From JBDRCU01 sp043821485 (GTDB lineage: Bacteria; Patescibacteriota; Minisyncoccia; 2-02-FULL-40-12; IGHO2-01-FULL-4-A): a DNA stretch of 49,569 nucleotides. The DNA lies in contig JBDRCU010000033.1 in assembly GCA_043821485.1 (NCBI GenBank), positions 1 to 49,569 on the forward strand, in the 5' to 3' direction. The notes beneath the pieces were generated by a model. That model searched no databases. It was not told the origin of the DNA and worked only from the letters and a program-made list of their open reading frames with translations. Within the stretch, counting starts at the first letter, position 1, and the number at the start of each line of letters is the position of its first letter. Shown one piece after another: positions 1-8,679 of the stretch. A program made the translations under genes and the position numbers.

Positions 1-97
1 GAAACAGTGCAAAACAAGACGACCCGTACATATATACCATAACACACATTACATTTTATTGCAAATTTCAATTTAAACTATAGGCTAAAACTGATTT

Positions 98-796
98 CTA
101 AAACTTCAAATACTTTTCCCAGTAAAGATAGAGTTCTTTGGTTGCTTTTATATCATCTGCATTGTATTCAGCAATTTCTTTGTATTTTTTTTCTTTAAAC
201 ATCTTGGTTACATTATCCCCTGACATACCGTCTTTTTTGGGGCTTTCAATATTAAATGCTCTGCAATAAAGATGAAGACCGCCTTTTTTTCGCGAACTTC
301 CGTAAAAAGACATTTGATCATAGAGGTCTAAATGATTTGTATCTGTTGCATATCTATAAGGCATTAAATTTTTCGAAGGTTTAATGCCGTGGATAGCGGA
401 ACGAAGCATTAAAAATGGGGCATCGAATGACCTTCCATTGAATGTCACTACCTGATCATACTTAGTAACTCCTTGCCAGAAGTTCTCAAGCATTTCTTTT
501 TCTGTCATTGGTTTAAATTTAATTCCATTTTCTTCAGTTTCCTTAATGTCTGAATCTGGCGCTTGAAAATATACAGCACCTTTATCTTTTTCAACATCAA
601 GAACTCCAATGCAAACAATAGATCCTGTTAATGGAGACAATCCTGTCTCGTCTTTCAATTTCTTTAATTCATTCTGATACTCATCGTCATTCTTTGACTG
701 TCCTTTGATCCACTTAGTAAGGGCTCCCTGGGTATCTTTATCCAATGAATCATAATCTTCTCCAATTGTTTCAATATCAAATACTAATTTGGGCAT
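98..796 (-). CDS. Predicted 3'-5' exonuclease (PolB-exonuclease-like, DEDDy)
   Basis: The 232-residue protein has the three exonuclease motifs of the DEDD superfamily. ExoI is FDIET with D7 and E9, ExoII is NGRSFD at 120-125, and ExoIII is YNADD at 211-215, the tyrosine form. This fits the family annotated as predicted 3'-5' exonuclease related to the exonuclease domain of PolB, which would remove nucleotides from single-stranded DNA or RNA 3' ends using two metals. No polymerase domain follows, so it is a stand-alone nuclease. It is the last gene of a run transcribed from the antiporter gene, and its start overlaps the end of tgt by 20 nt. The true substrate cannot be told from sequence. Confidence 0.8.
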   Translation of the reverse strand: MPKLVFDIETIGEDYDSLDKDTQGALTKWIKGQSKNDDEYQNELKKLKDETGLSPLTGSIVCIGVLDVEKDKGAVYFQAPDSDIKETEENGIKFKPMTEKEMLENFWQGVTKYDQVVTFNGRSFDAPFLMLRSAIHGIKPSKNLMPYRYATDTNHLDLYDQMSFYGSSRKKGGLHLYCRAFNIESPKKDGMSGDNVTKMFKEKKYKEIAEYNADDIKATKELYLYWEKYLKF

Positions 797-1946
797 ATGT
801 ATTTATTAGCTTATCAAATTTTCCCTCCTCAATCGAGTCCCTGATCTTTTTCATCAAGGTCAGATAAAAATTGAGATTATGTAATGTTGCTAAACGCATA
901 TATAGCAGTTCGCCTGATTTGTATAAATGATGCATATATGCCGAAGTATGATTAGTACATGCATAACAATTGCAATTGGCATCCATAGGTTTAAATGATT
1001 CCTTGTATTCGCTCTTGCCAACATCAATCGTTTCATAACTGTCGTCTTTGAAAATATATAGCCTGCCGTGACGTGCTTCGCGGGTTGGTATTACACAATC
1101 AAAACTATCCATCCCTCGTGCAACAGCTTGAATGATTTGCTCCGGAGTACCGACACCAAATAGATGTTTAAATTTTTCTTCCTCAAGATGGGGAAGTGAC
1201 ATTTCAATTGCCTTGTATTGCATTTCGGATGACTCGCCTCCCACGGCAACTCCACCAATACAATATCCGTCAAAACCAATCTCTCTTACTTCTTCAGCTG
1301 ATTGCTTTCTTAGATCTTCAATCATGCCTCCTTGCACAATACCTAATTGTAATTGTCCAGGATTCACAACATCATCAGCAATAAGCTTGCCCAATTCCTT
1401 CTTGGATTTCTTAGCCCAAAGAGTTGTACGTCTTACTGTTTCTTTAACTTTGTCGTAATTCTCTATCTCGCCGGTAAATTGATCCAGAACAACAGTAACA
1501 TCGCTTCCTAAATTACTTTGAATCTGCACAGATAATTTTGGAGTCAATTGCATTTTTCTTCCATCAATTCCTGACTGAAAAGAAACGCCCTTGTCACTGA
1601 CTCTGACATTAAAAGGATTACTCCCTTTCTTAACGGCCTTCTCCCCCAATGAAAAAACTTGGTATCCCCCGCTGTCGGTAAAAATTGGCCTGTCCCAATT
1701 CATAAATCTATGCAAACCGCCAGCTTTCCTAATCAATTCATCTCCGGGAGATTCCCAAAGATGATAGGTATTAGACAAAATCATTTCTGCACCAAGATTA
1801 TGCAATTCATCATTATTCAATGATTTTACACTGCCTTTTGTACCAATAGGCAAAAAACAAGGCGTAGCAACCTTTCCATGGCTAGTTTCTAAAACACCTA
1901 TTCGTGCCTTAGTATCTTTGTCCTTTTTATTTATCCTGAAGCTCAC
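777..1946 (-). CDS. tgt: tRNA-guanine transglycosylase (queuine tRNA-ribosyltransferase)
   Basis: Exchanges guanine 34 of GUN-anticodon tRNAs (Tyr, His, Asn, Asp) for a queuosine precursor. Seen: the substrate-binding DSGGYQVF at 91-98, the FDCVIPTR segment with the likely nucleophile D283, and the zinc site CNCYAC at 325-330 with H356. At 389 residues it is of normal bacterial length and complete. No other queuosine gene (queA, queC-F) is visible here, so the base or precursor may be salvaged or made from genes elsewhere. The start overlaps the 3' end of the P-type ATPase gene by 20 nt, which suggests cotranscription and coupling. Confidence 0.95.
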   Translation of the reverse strand: MSFRINKKDKDTKARIGVLETSHGKVATPCFLPIGTKGSVKSLNNDELHNLGAEMILSNTYHLWESPGDELIRKAGGLHRFMNWDRPIFTDSGGYQVFSLGEKAVKKGSNPFNVRVSDKGVSFQSGIDGRKMQLTPKLSVQIQSNLGSDVTVVLDQFTGEIENYDKVKETVRRTTLWAKKSKKELGKLIADDVVNPGQLQLGIVQGGMIEDLRKQSAEEVREIGFDGYCIGGVAVGGESSEMQYKAIEMSLPHLEEEKFKHLFGVGTPEQIIQAVARGMDSFDCVIPTREARHGRLYIFKDDSYETIDVGKSEYKESFKPMDANCNCYACTNHTSAYMHHLYKSGELLYMRLATLHNLNFYLTLMKKIRDSIEEGKFDKLINTYAQISI

Positions 1947-4647
1947 TTATCTCATCATGCTTAATAAACTTCCATTTTGCAAATTCAATAACAGCGATGC
2001 TTAATATGCCGAGGATGGATACGATAATCCAGTCATTGAGTGATAGTGATACTGTTTGCAATATCGACTGGAAAAATGGAATATAAATTGCAACTGCATA
2101 TAGCAATAGGCCTAATCCGACCCCTCCCAGCAACACTCTATTTGATAATAAATCTGTCTTCCATATTGGTTCTTTGAGGTGCTTTATCGAAAATACATAG
2201 AACAAAGATTGAATTCCCAAAATTGTAAAAATCATTGTTCTGGCATAATCAAGATTCTCTAATGAATCAGATTCTCTCAAAAGGAACCAAAAGAAACCCA
2301 ATAGCACAAAATCTGTAACTATTGTAAAGGTCGCAACTGTAAATTTCATATTTCGGGTAAAGATTTTCTTAGTTCGGTCTGGTTTGCGCTTCATAACATG
2401 ATTTTCTTCTCCTTCAAAAGCAAGAGCGATCGTAGGCATTCCATCTTCAATGATATTAACCCATAGAATCTGTGCGGGCAGAAGCGCAAGGGGCATACCA
2501 AGCAGAATACTTCCGGCAATAAGGATTATTTCTGTAAAAGCATCGCTAAGAAGGAATATGAGAACTTTTTTAATATTATCCAAAATTATTCTCCCCTGCC
2601 TTATTGCTTCAACAATGATAGAAAAACTGTCCCCCAATAAAACCAAATCAGCTGCCTCACGCGCGACATCAGTACCAGATCCCACTGCAACGCCAAGATC
2701 AGCTCTAATGAGCGCGGGCGTATCATTGATACCATCCCCAATCATTGCAACTGATTCTCCATTGTTTTTAAGTGCTTCTACAATGCTTAATTTATCTTCT
2801 GGAGATACTCGTGCAAATACATCATATTTATCTACAACACCAAGAAGATTTGATGGAAGTTTCCTTCCTTCAATAATCCGTTTATCATCTATACCCAATA
2901 TCCCAACATTCTTAGCAACATATTTAGCAGTAAGAGCATGGTCTCCTGTTACCATAACAACTCGAACTCCTGCAGCTTGAGCAACATGTATTGCATCCTT
3001 AACATCACTGCGTATTGGATCTGAAAATGCTATTAGAGACAAAAAGGTCAAATCGCGAACCATTTCTTCCTTCAGCTCGTGAGTTTGAGCAGCCACATTC
3101 CTATGTGCAAGTGCAAGAACTTTAAATCCTTTACTCGCAAGTTCGTTTATCTTAATGTACAATTCATCAAAACGTTCTTCTGTGAGTTTTACTATTTCAC
3201 CTTCTTCATTGTATGTTTTAGCACTCCGCGCAAGCAGCATCTCCGGCGCACCGAATGCTGTAATTTTTGCTTTTACTCTTTTTTGTTCTCCTACCGGACT
3301 GTCAGAAGCAAAATGATTAAGCACTGCTGAATATTTTTTACGGGAATCAAATGGTACTTCTCCAATTCTTTTTACCAAACCGTCAAAAGTATTATCTGTA
3401 ATACCTACACTACGAACTGCGCTTAGCACTGCCCTGTCTATTGGTTTTCCTTTTGGTTGCCACTCTGAAGCGTCTTCAATAGAAGTCTCAACAGTTGCAT
3501 TGTGCACAAGGGATAATAACTGAATCGTCAAAAGCTCCGGCGTCGATTGTCCCTGCTCAACAATGCTTAGAAACTGCTCACACTCTAATTCTTTGCCACC
3601 TGATGTAATAATACTAGTAAGCTTCATCTTGCCCTCTGTGAGCGTAGCAGTCTTATCTGCGGCAATAACGGTCGTACTGCCAAGTGCTTCTGCACCAATC
3701 ATTCTTCGTATCAATCCCCCTTTTTTCAAAATTCGTTTTGAACCCACTGCTAATGTAGAACTCAATGCTACTGGAAGGCTCTCGGGAACTGCTGCGACAG
3801 CTACGGCAACTGCAGTTAAAAACATAGTCAGTGCATCTATTCCCCGAAGAACTCCGACGATAAACAAAGCCAGAGAGATCAAAACAAAAACGATACCCAT
3901 TCCTCGTGCGAGTCTGCCAAGTTTTCTTTGAAGAGGAGTTGATTCGCTTCGATCGCGAACAAGCTCTGCTATCTTGCCGAACTCCGTTTGGCCGCCTATT
4001 GCAACAACCACAGCTTCTCCAATGCCGTCTTCTACCGACGTACCAGTGAATGCCATATTATTACGATCCGCAACACCTGTCTCAACATCCAATACAACAG
4101 AATAATCCTTCTCCACAGGAGAAGACTCACCAGAGAATGCTATCTCATTAGTTTTAAAATTGACTGTTTTAATAAGCCGGGCATCGGCCGAAATTTTATC
4201 TCCCTGTCTTAATATTAAAATATCTCCCACTGCAACATCCTTTGCGTCTATAATATGCTCCTTTCCATCTCTTCTGACTGTAGTATGGTAACTAACCATC
4301 TGACTAAGTCGATCCAAAATATTTGAAACCTTTAATTCCTGTACAAACCCGATCAAAGCATTGAGAATTACAGCACCGAAGATTATCCCCGCATTCAAGC
4401 TATCTCCTAATACTGCAGATATTATTCCTGCAACGATAAGGATGTATATGAGAGGGCTTTGGAATTGCCTTAGAAAAATTTTAAAAATATGATGCTTATC
4501 GTCTAATGCCACTTCATTTGATCCATATTTCTCTAAACGAAAATCAGCCTCGCTACGCGTAAGGCCGGCTGTCTCGCTATTCACAAGCTTCAATACTTTT
4601 TCACGAGAGATCGCATACCAATTGTGAGATGGAAAAATGGGAGCCAT
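1927..4647 (-). CDS. Cation-transporting P-type ATPase (P2, Ca2+-type), altered DKTGT motif
   Basis: The 906-residue protein has the order of a P2 ATPase: N-terminal cation_ATPase_N domain, actuator domain with SGES near 171, PESLP in the fourth membrane helix, phosphorylation domain, nucleotide domain with GAPE, hinge motifs TGD and GDGIND, and a C-terminal block of membrane helices. It would pump a cation, probably Ca2+, at the cost of ATP. Two canonical motifs differ: the actuator TGES is SGES, and the phosphorylation motif is DKTATLT (D331), where the family almost always has DKTGTLT. The aspartate is kept, so phosphorylation may still be possible. The next upstream gene is a Ca2+/Na+ antiporter, which supports a calcium-handling unit. 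No frameshift is visible. Confidence 0.88.
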   Translation of the reverse strand: MAPIFPSHNWYAISREKVLKLVNSETAGLTRSEADFRLEKYGSNEVALDDKHHIFKIFLRQFQSPLIYILIVAGIISAVLGDSLNAGIIFGAVILNALIGFVQELKVSNILDRLSQMVSYHTTVRRDGKEHIIDAKDVAVGDILILRQGDKISADARLIKTVNFKTNEIAFSGESSPVEKDYSVVLDVETGVADRNNMAFTGTSVEDGIGEAVVVAIGGQTEFGKIAELVRDRSESTPLQRKLGRLARGMGIVFVLISLALFIVGVLRGIDALTMFLTAVAVAVAAVPESLPVALSSTLAVGSKRILKKGGLIRRMIGAEALGSTTVIAADKTATLTEGKMKLTSIITSGGKELECEQFLSIVEQGQSTPELLTIQLLSLVHNATVETSIEDASEWQPKGKPIDRAVLSAVRSVGITDNTFDGLVKRIGEVPFDSRKKYSAVLNHFASDSPVGEQKRVKAKITAFGAPEMLLARSAKTYNEEGEIVKLTEERFDELYIKINELASKGFKVLALAHRNVAAQTHELKEEMVRDLTFLSLIAFSDPIRSDVKDAIHVAQAAGVRVVMVTGDHALTAKYVAKNVGILGIDDKRIIEGRKLPSNLLGVVDKYDVFARVSPEDKLSIVEALKNNGESVAMIGDGINDTPALIRADLGVAVGSGTDVAREAADLVLLGDSFSIIVEAIRQGRIILDNIKKVLIFLLSDAFTEIILIAGSILLGMPLALLPAQILWVNIIEDGMPTIALAFEGEENHVMKRKPDRTKKIFTRNMKFTVATFTIVTDFVLLGFFWFLLRESDSLENLDYARTMIFTILGIQSLFYVFSIKHLKEPIWKTDLLSNRVLLGGVGLGLLLYAVAIYIPFFQSILQTVSLSLNDWIIVSILGILSIAVIEFAKWKFIKHDEISELQDK

Positions 4648-4673
4648 ATTTAATAAATGTACTTAAATAAAAA

Positions 4674-5630
4674 TTACCCTCTAAAGATTGCAAATGCTAT
4701 GTATAAAATATATGCGATTACCATTATTATACCCTCCCACTTATCGAGACTAAGTCTTTTACCTGTGAACATAAATACAAATAGCATCAGCATGGCAGCA
4801 GTGAATACAAGAGCATCCAATATATTATCCTGTGAGAATGGCAAAGGACGCACAACAGCAGTTACGCCAAGAACAAATAGAGAATTGAAAATCACAGTTC
4901 CAACAATACCACCGACAGCAAGATCTATCTGACGCTTTTTTGCTGCGACTACAGCGGTTACTATTTCCGGAAGCGAAGTACCAGCAGCAACTATTGTTAT
5001 GCCAATAAGATTTTGAGATATACCAAGTACTTCTGCAAATTTAACAGCATAATCAACTACAAGCTTCCCTCCAATGACAAGCACGATAACACCGCCTAAT
5101 ATATATACTATTGATCTGAACCATCCATACATTTCAATATCTTCTCCGTTGTCTCCTTCAACCTTGCTTAATTTAAATGTATATATCAAGAATAAAATAA
5201 AGAGACCGAGTAGAATAATACCCTCTCCTCTGGAAATCAGATCAAATGATGAACCCGAAGTAAATATACTTGCGCCAAATGCAAGAATTAATAAAGCGGA
5301 GAGTACGGTATATGGAATTTCTTTCCAAACTGTTCCTTTTTTAAGAGCCAGAGGGAATACAATTGCAGCAATACCAAGACCGAGAAATACATCTGCGATA
5401 TTGCTTCCCAAAATATTCCCGATTGATAGATCTGTAGCTCCCTGCGATGCAGCAATCACATTGATAAAAAGCTCCGGAGCAGAAGTACCTATTGAAATTA
5501 CAGTCAAACCTACTACAAAAGCAGAAATGCCCAATTTACGGGCAATAGATGCAGATCCCAAAACAAAAAAATTAGCACCGTAGATAACGGCGAAAAGTCC
5601 AATTATGATTATTATGAGACTATATAGCAT
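4674..5630 (-). CDS. CaCA-family Na+/Ca2+ antiporter (YrbG-like)
   Basis: The 318-residue membrane protein is built from two inverted five-helix halves. The alpha-1 repeat lies near 42-85 (GTSAPEL, then GNILGSNIAD) and the alpha-2 repeat near 208-255 (GTSLPEI, then GTVIFNS); both keep the ion-binding glutamate. An acidic cytoplasmic loop (EGDNGEDIE, about 158-166) joins the halves. It would exchange Ca2+ for Na+ or H+ across the membrane. It lies 26 nt upstream of the P-type ATPase gene on the same strand, so the two probably form a calcium homeostasis unit. Confidence 0.92.
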   Translation of the reverse strand: MLYSLIIIIIGLFAVIYGANFFVLGSASIARKLGISAFVVGLTVISIGTSAPELFINVIAASQGATDLSIGNILGSNIADVFLGLGIAAIVFPLALKKGTVWKEIPYTVLSALLILAFGASIFTSGSSFDLISRGEGIILLGLFILFLIYTFKLSKVEGDNGEDIEMYGWFRSIVYILGGVIVLVIGGKLVVDYAVKFAEVLGISQNLIGITIVAAGTSLPEIVTAVVAAKKRQIDLAVGGIVGTVIFNSLFVLGVTAVVRPLPFSQDNILDALVFTAAMLMLFVFMFTGKRLSLDKWEGIIMVIAYILYIAFAIFRG

Positions 5631-5666
5631 AAATGTTATTACATTATAGCAATATACTGATCAAGC

Positions 5667-5693
5667 ACAACAAAACCTCCATATTCCGGAGGT
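5667..5693 (-). terminator. Terminator after groEL
   Basis: On the minus strand ACCTCC (5688-5693) pairs with GGAGGT (5675-5680) around a 7-nt loop, followed by TTTTGTTGT. It lies between the groEL stop and the antiporter gene, so it should end the groESL transcript. Confidence 0.65.
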
Positions 5694-5710
5694 CTTATTG
5701 TCTATATCCT

Positions 5711-7351
5711 CTAGTAATCCATTCCCATGCCGCCTTGGGGCATTGCTGGCTCTTTGTTTTCTTTTTCCTCTGGAAGATCGGTTATTACAGCTTCAGTTGT
5801 GAGCATTACAGAACCAACTGATACCGCATTTTGCAAAGCTGCTTTGACAACTTTAACTGGATCAATAATTCCGGCCTTGATCATGTCTACATATTTACCG
5901 GTTGAAGCGTCAAATCCATGTCCGGATTCAAGCTCGATTACTTGTCCGACTACTTCATTAGAATCCTTACCTGAATTCTCTGCAATTACTCTCAATGGTC
6001 GCTGAAGTACGCTTGCAATTATTTGTACTCCTTTTGCTTCATCACCAAATTCAGCTACTTTAACTGTTTCTGGTTTAAGTTCTCTTGCTGCTTCAAATAG
6101 TGTTACCCCTCCACCAGCAACAATTCCTTCTTCAAGTGCTGCGCGTGTAGCTGCAACTGCATCGTCAATGCGGAATTTCTTTTCTTTCATTTCTGTTTCA
6201 GTTACTGCTCCGACTTTAATTACTGCTACTCCGCCTGCAAGTTTAGCAAGACGTTCTTGCAATTTTTCTTTATCAAAGTCTGAAGTGGTCTTCTCTATTT
6301 CGCTCCTGATCTGCGCAACACGCTTGTCGATATCAGCCTTCTTACCTTTGCCTCCAATAATTGTTGTATTATCTTTATCTGCGACTACTCTGTGCGCGCT
6401 TCCAAGCATAGTAATCTCAACTGCATCAAGTTTAAGTCCTGTTTCTTCAGAGATTACCTGCGCACCTGTTACTGCGGCTATATCAGATAACATTTCTTTT
6501 TTACGATCTCCAAATCCGGGAGCCTTGATTGCGAGTGCATTAAAGTTGCCTCGAAGTTTATTAACCACAAGCGTGGCAAGCGCATCACCTTCTAAATCAT
6601 CGGCGATGATTATTAAGTCTCTTTTGCCTGTTTTTGAAATCTTTTCAAGAAGACCAAGGATATCATGAATTGAAGAGATCTTTTTGTCGGTAATCAAGAC
6701 CAATGGTTTCTCATAGCTTGCTTCCATTCTGGCTGGATCTGTAACCATATATGGAGATATGTAGCCTTTGTCGAACTGCATTCCTTCAACTACTTCTTTC
6801 TCCATTCCTGAAGTTTGTGATTCTTCAACTGTTACAACTCCGTCCTTGCCAACTTCCTGGAATACATCAGCAATAAGTTCGCCGATTTCCGTATCATTTG
6901 CAGAAATTGAAGCTACTTCTTTAATTCTGTCATAACCGCTTACATTCTTTTTCTTTTTATCGAGAAACTTGATAACCCATTCTACTGCTTTATCCATACC
7001 ACGCTTAAGGAATATTGGATTTGCTCCGGAATTTACCGCGCTAAATCCTTCAGCAACAATGGCTTGCGCAAGTACAGCAGCTGTAGTTGTTCCATCTCCT
7101 GCAACGTCATTTGTCTTAGATGCTACTTCCTTAATCAATTCTGCACCAATATTCTCAAACTTATCTTTAAGTTCGATTTCCTTTGCAACTGTAACGCCGT
7201 CCTTAGTAATAGTTGGACTGCCATAACCCTTGTCCAAAATTACATTTCTACCCTTGGGTCCAAGCGTAACTTTGACTGCATTAGCAACCTTGTCAACTCC
7301 TCGCTTAAGCGCTTCCCGAGCTGAATCTTTATATTTAATTTGTTTAGCCAT
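5711..7351 (-). CDS. groEL: Chaperonin GroEL (Hsp60)
   Basis: The 546-residue chaperonin subunit forms the double ring that encloses unfolded proteins and folds them with ATP. It is complete and of usual length. Seen: the N-terminal ATP site with LGPKGRNV and DGTTTAAVLAQ, the DDAVAATRAALEEGIVAGGG segment that carries the ATPase aspartate, and a GGM-rich tail (PQGGMGMDY). It follows groES by 37 nt in the usual order, and the pair is preceded by a CIRCE operator, so HrcA control is likely. Confidence 0.98.
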   Translation of the reverse strand: MAKQIKYKDSAREALKRGVDKVANAVKVTLGPKGRNVILDKGYGSPTITKDGVTVAKEIELKDKFENIGAELIKEVASKTNDVAGDGTTTAAVLAQAIVAEGFSAVNSGANPIFLKRGMDKAVEWVIKFLDKKKKNVSGYDRIKEVASISANDTEIGELIADVFQEVGKDGVVTVEESQTSGMEKEVVEGMQFDKGYISPYMVTDPARMEASYEKPLVLITDKKISSIHDILGLLEKISKTGKRDLIIIADDLEGDALATLVVNKLRGNFNALAIKAPGFGDRKKEMLSDIAAVTGAQVISEETGLKLDAVEITMLGSAHRVVADKDNTTIIGGKGKKADIDKRVAQIRSEIEKTTSDFDKEKLQERLAKLAGGVAVIKVGAVTETEMKEKKFRIDDAVAATRAALEEGIVAGGGVTLFEAARELKPETVKVAEFGDEAKGVQIIASVLQRPLRVIAENSGKDSNEVVGQVIELESGHGFDASTGKYVDMIKAGIIDPVKVVKAALQNAVSVGSVMLTTEAVITDLPEEKENKEPAMPQGGMGMDY

Positions 7352-7388
7352 GTTTATTTATTTTATTATTCTAATTTTATAATTTAAA

Positions 7389-7679
7389 TTATTCCAAAAC
7401 CGCAAGGATATCTTCTTCGCGAACGATTAAATATTCTTTTTCTCCGATCTTCACATCATGCGGTGCGTACTTAGTAAAAAGCACCTTCTCGCCCTTTTTG
7501 AGAGTAAGCGGAATTCGCTTGCCATTCTCATCAAGCTTGCCTGTTCCTACGGCAACAATTTTGCCTTCTTCGGGCTTCTCTTTTGTAATTGTTTCAGGAA
7601 GTATAATCCCTCCTTTTTTCTTTTCTTCTTTCATGGGTTCAATCAGGTATCGATCTCCCATCGGTTTGATTTTTGTCAT
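7389..7679 (-). CDS. groES: Co-chaperonin GroES (Hsp10)
   Basis: The 96-residue lid subunit of the GroEL chamber. Seen: the N-terminal KPMGDRYLI strand, the mobile loop EEKKKGGIILPE around residues 18-29 that docks on GroEL, and the C-terminal KEYLIVREEDILAVLE. First gene of the groES-groEL operon, with its start 31 nt downstream of the CIRCE element. Confidence 0.98.
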   Translation of the reverse strand: MTKIKPMGDRYLIEPMKEEKKKGGIILPETITKEKPEEGKIVAVGTGKLDENGKRIPLTLKKGEKVLFTKYAPHDVKIGEKEYLIVREEDILAVLE

Positions 7680-7709
7680 TTTAATTTAGTCAGAATACCA
7701 AAACACTTT

Positions 7710-7736
7710 TTGGCAGTCTAACCCTTAGAGTGCTAA
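7710..7736 (-). promoter_or_regulatory. CIRCE operator of groESL (one half degenerate)
   Basis: GAGTGCTAA at 7728-7736 is a perfect CIRCE half site. TTGGCAGTC at 7710-7718 is the other half with two mismatches to TTAGCACTC. The spacer is exactly 9 nt. HrcA normally binds this inverted repeat and represses groESL until heat shock. hrcA itself is not in the window. Confidence 0.85.
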
Positions 7737-7790
7737 TTAGTATTACTATCTTATCGAAATAGGCAAAGAAGTCAAGCGTCTGATATAACC

Positions 7791-8569
7791 TTAACTCATA
7801 ACCTCAATCGTCGAATTTTTATCTAATCCCAGTCTATTGACAGTATCCCGGAAGAATCGCGAATCCTTAGAAAGAAGGAATCGAGTCTTCCCTTCGCCGG
7901 ATAAATCATACTGCTTCAAAAACTGGTCTGCTACGAAATATGCAGGGTCAATTAACTCGACAGAACCCATGCCAATATCCGCCATTGCTTTTTCAAAAAC
8001 ATTTCTGACAATGGGGTAATGCGTGCATCCTAATATGAGTTTATCACAGCCTCCGCGCTTAACACGCCCAAGCAATTCCCTGACAACAGTTTCAACTGCT
8101 TCAGGAGCAGAGCCTTGTTCAATGACACGCACAAGGTCTTCGCTGGCATATGTTTTAATATACTTCCCTATCATTGCAAAACCCTCCTGATATCCCCCGG
8201 ATTCAACCGTCACTTTGGTCGCAATCAATGCTATGTCTGCATCTTTGATGCCTTCCTTATTCTTCATGTCAAGCACGGTAGGCCCTATCATTTCTGTTAT
8301 TGAGTCAGGGTCTATATCCAATATCCGAAGGGTTGAAAGTAAAAGATACGCAGACATGCTATTGCATGCATTGATTATATGCGTTGCTCCATTGGTCTTG
8401 AGCATCTTAAGTCCTGCAATGGTCAGCTGTTCAATCTCTTTTTTGCTACTATTCCCATATGGAATATTTTTAATATCGCCAAAATAGACGACATCTGCGT
8501 TTTTGTTCTTTTCTCTTAAAGCTTTCAGCACAGAGAGTCCCCCAGTGCCTGAATCAAAATTCCTATCAT
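7791..8569 (-). pseudogene. murI: Glutamate racemase with a 1-nt N-terminal frameshift
   Basis: Glutamate racemase makes D-glutamate for peptidoglycan. Both catalytic cysteines are present, in NACNSMS and GCTHYP, with a normal C-terminal half. The natural start is ATG at 8567-8569, reading M-I-G-I, but the next conserved stretch FDSGTGGLSVLKA lies in another frame. One base is missing from the A run at 8556-8559 on the plus strand: five would join the frames, and four are present. The frame holding the conserved part has no usual start before GTG at 8529-8531, and starting there would lose the DSG loop with the catalytic acid. It is either a real disruption, a slippage site or a homopolymer sequencing error. 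Identity is firm; the intact state is not. Confidence 0.85.
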
Positions 8570-8679
8570 AGAATTAAATCCAAATAAGTTTGTGCGAAAA
8601 GTATATCATGACTGCATAAACCAACCAATGTGTGGACATCTAAATGCTCAAAAGTCATTAATAGTGCTAAAATATCTTT

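Noticed and set aside
1..97. Left edge
   Set aside because: AT-rich, with no ORF, RNA or clear signal that I can support.
6168..6668. Long open frames on the plus strand opposite groEL (also opposite the P-type ATPase and lon)
   Set aside because: They are antisense shadows of strongly conserved genes with Ser/Leu-rich nonsense composition.
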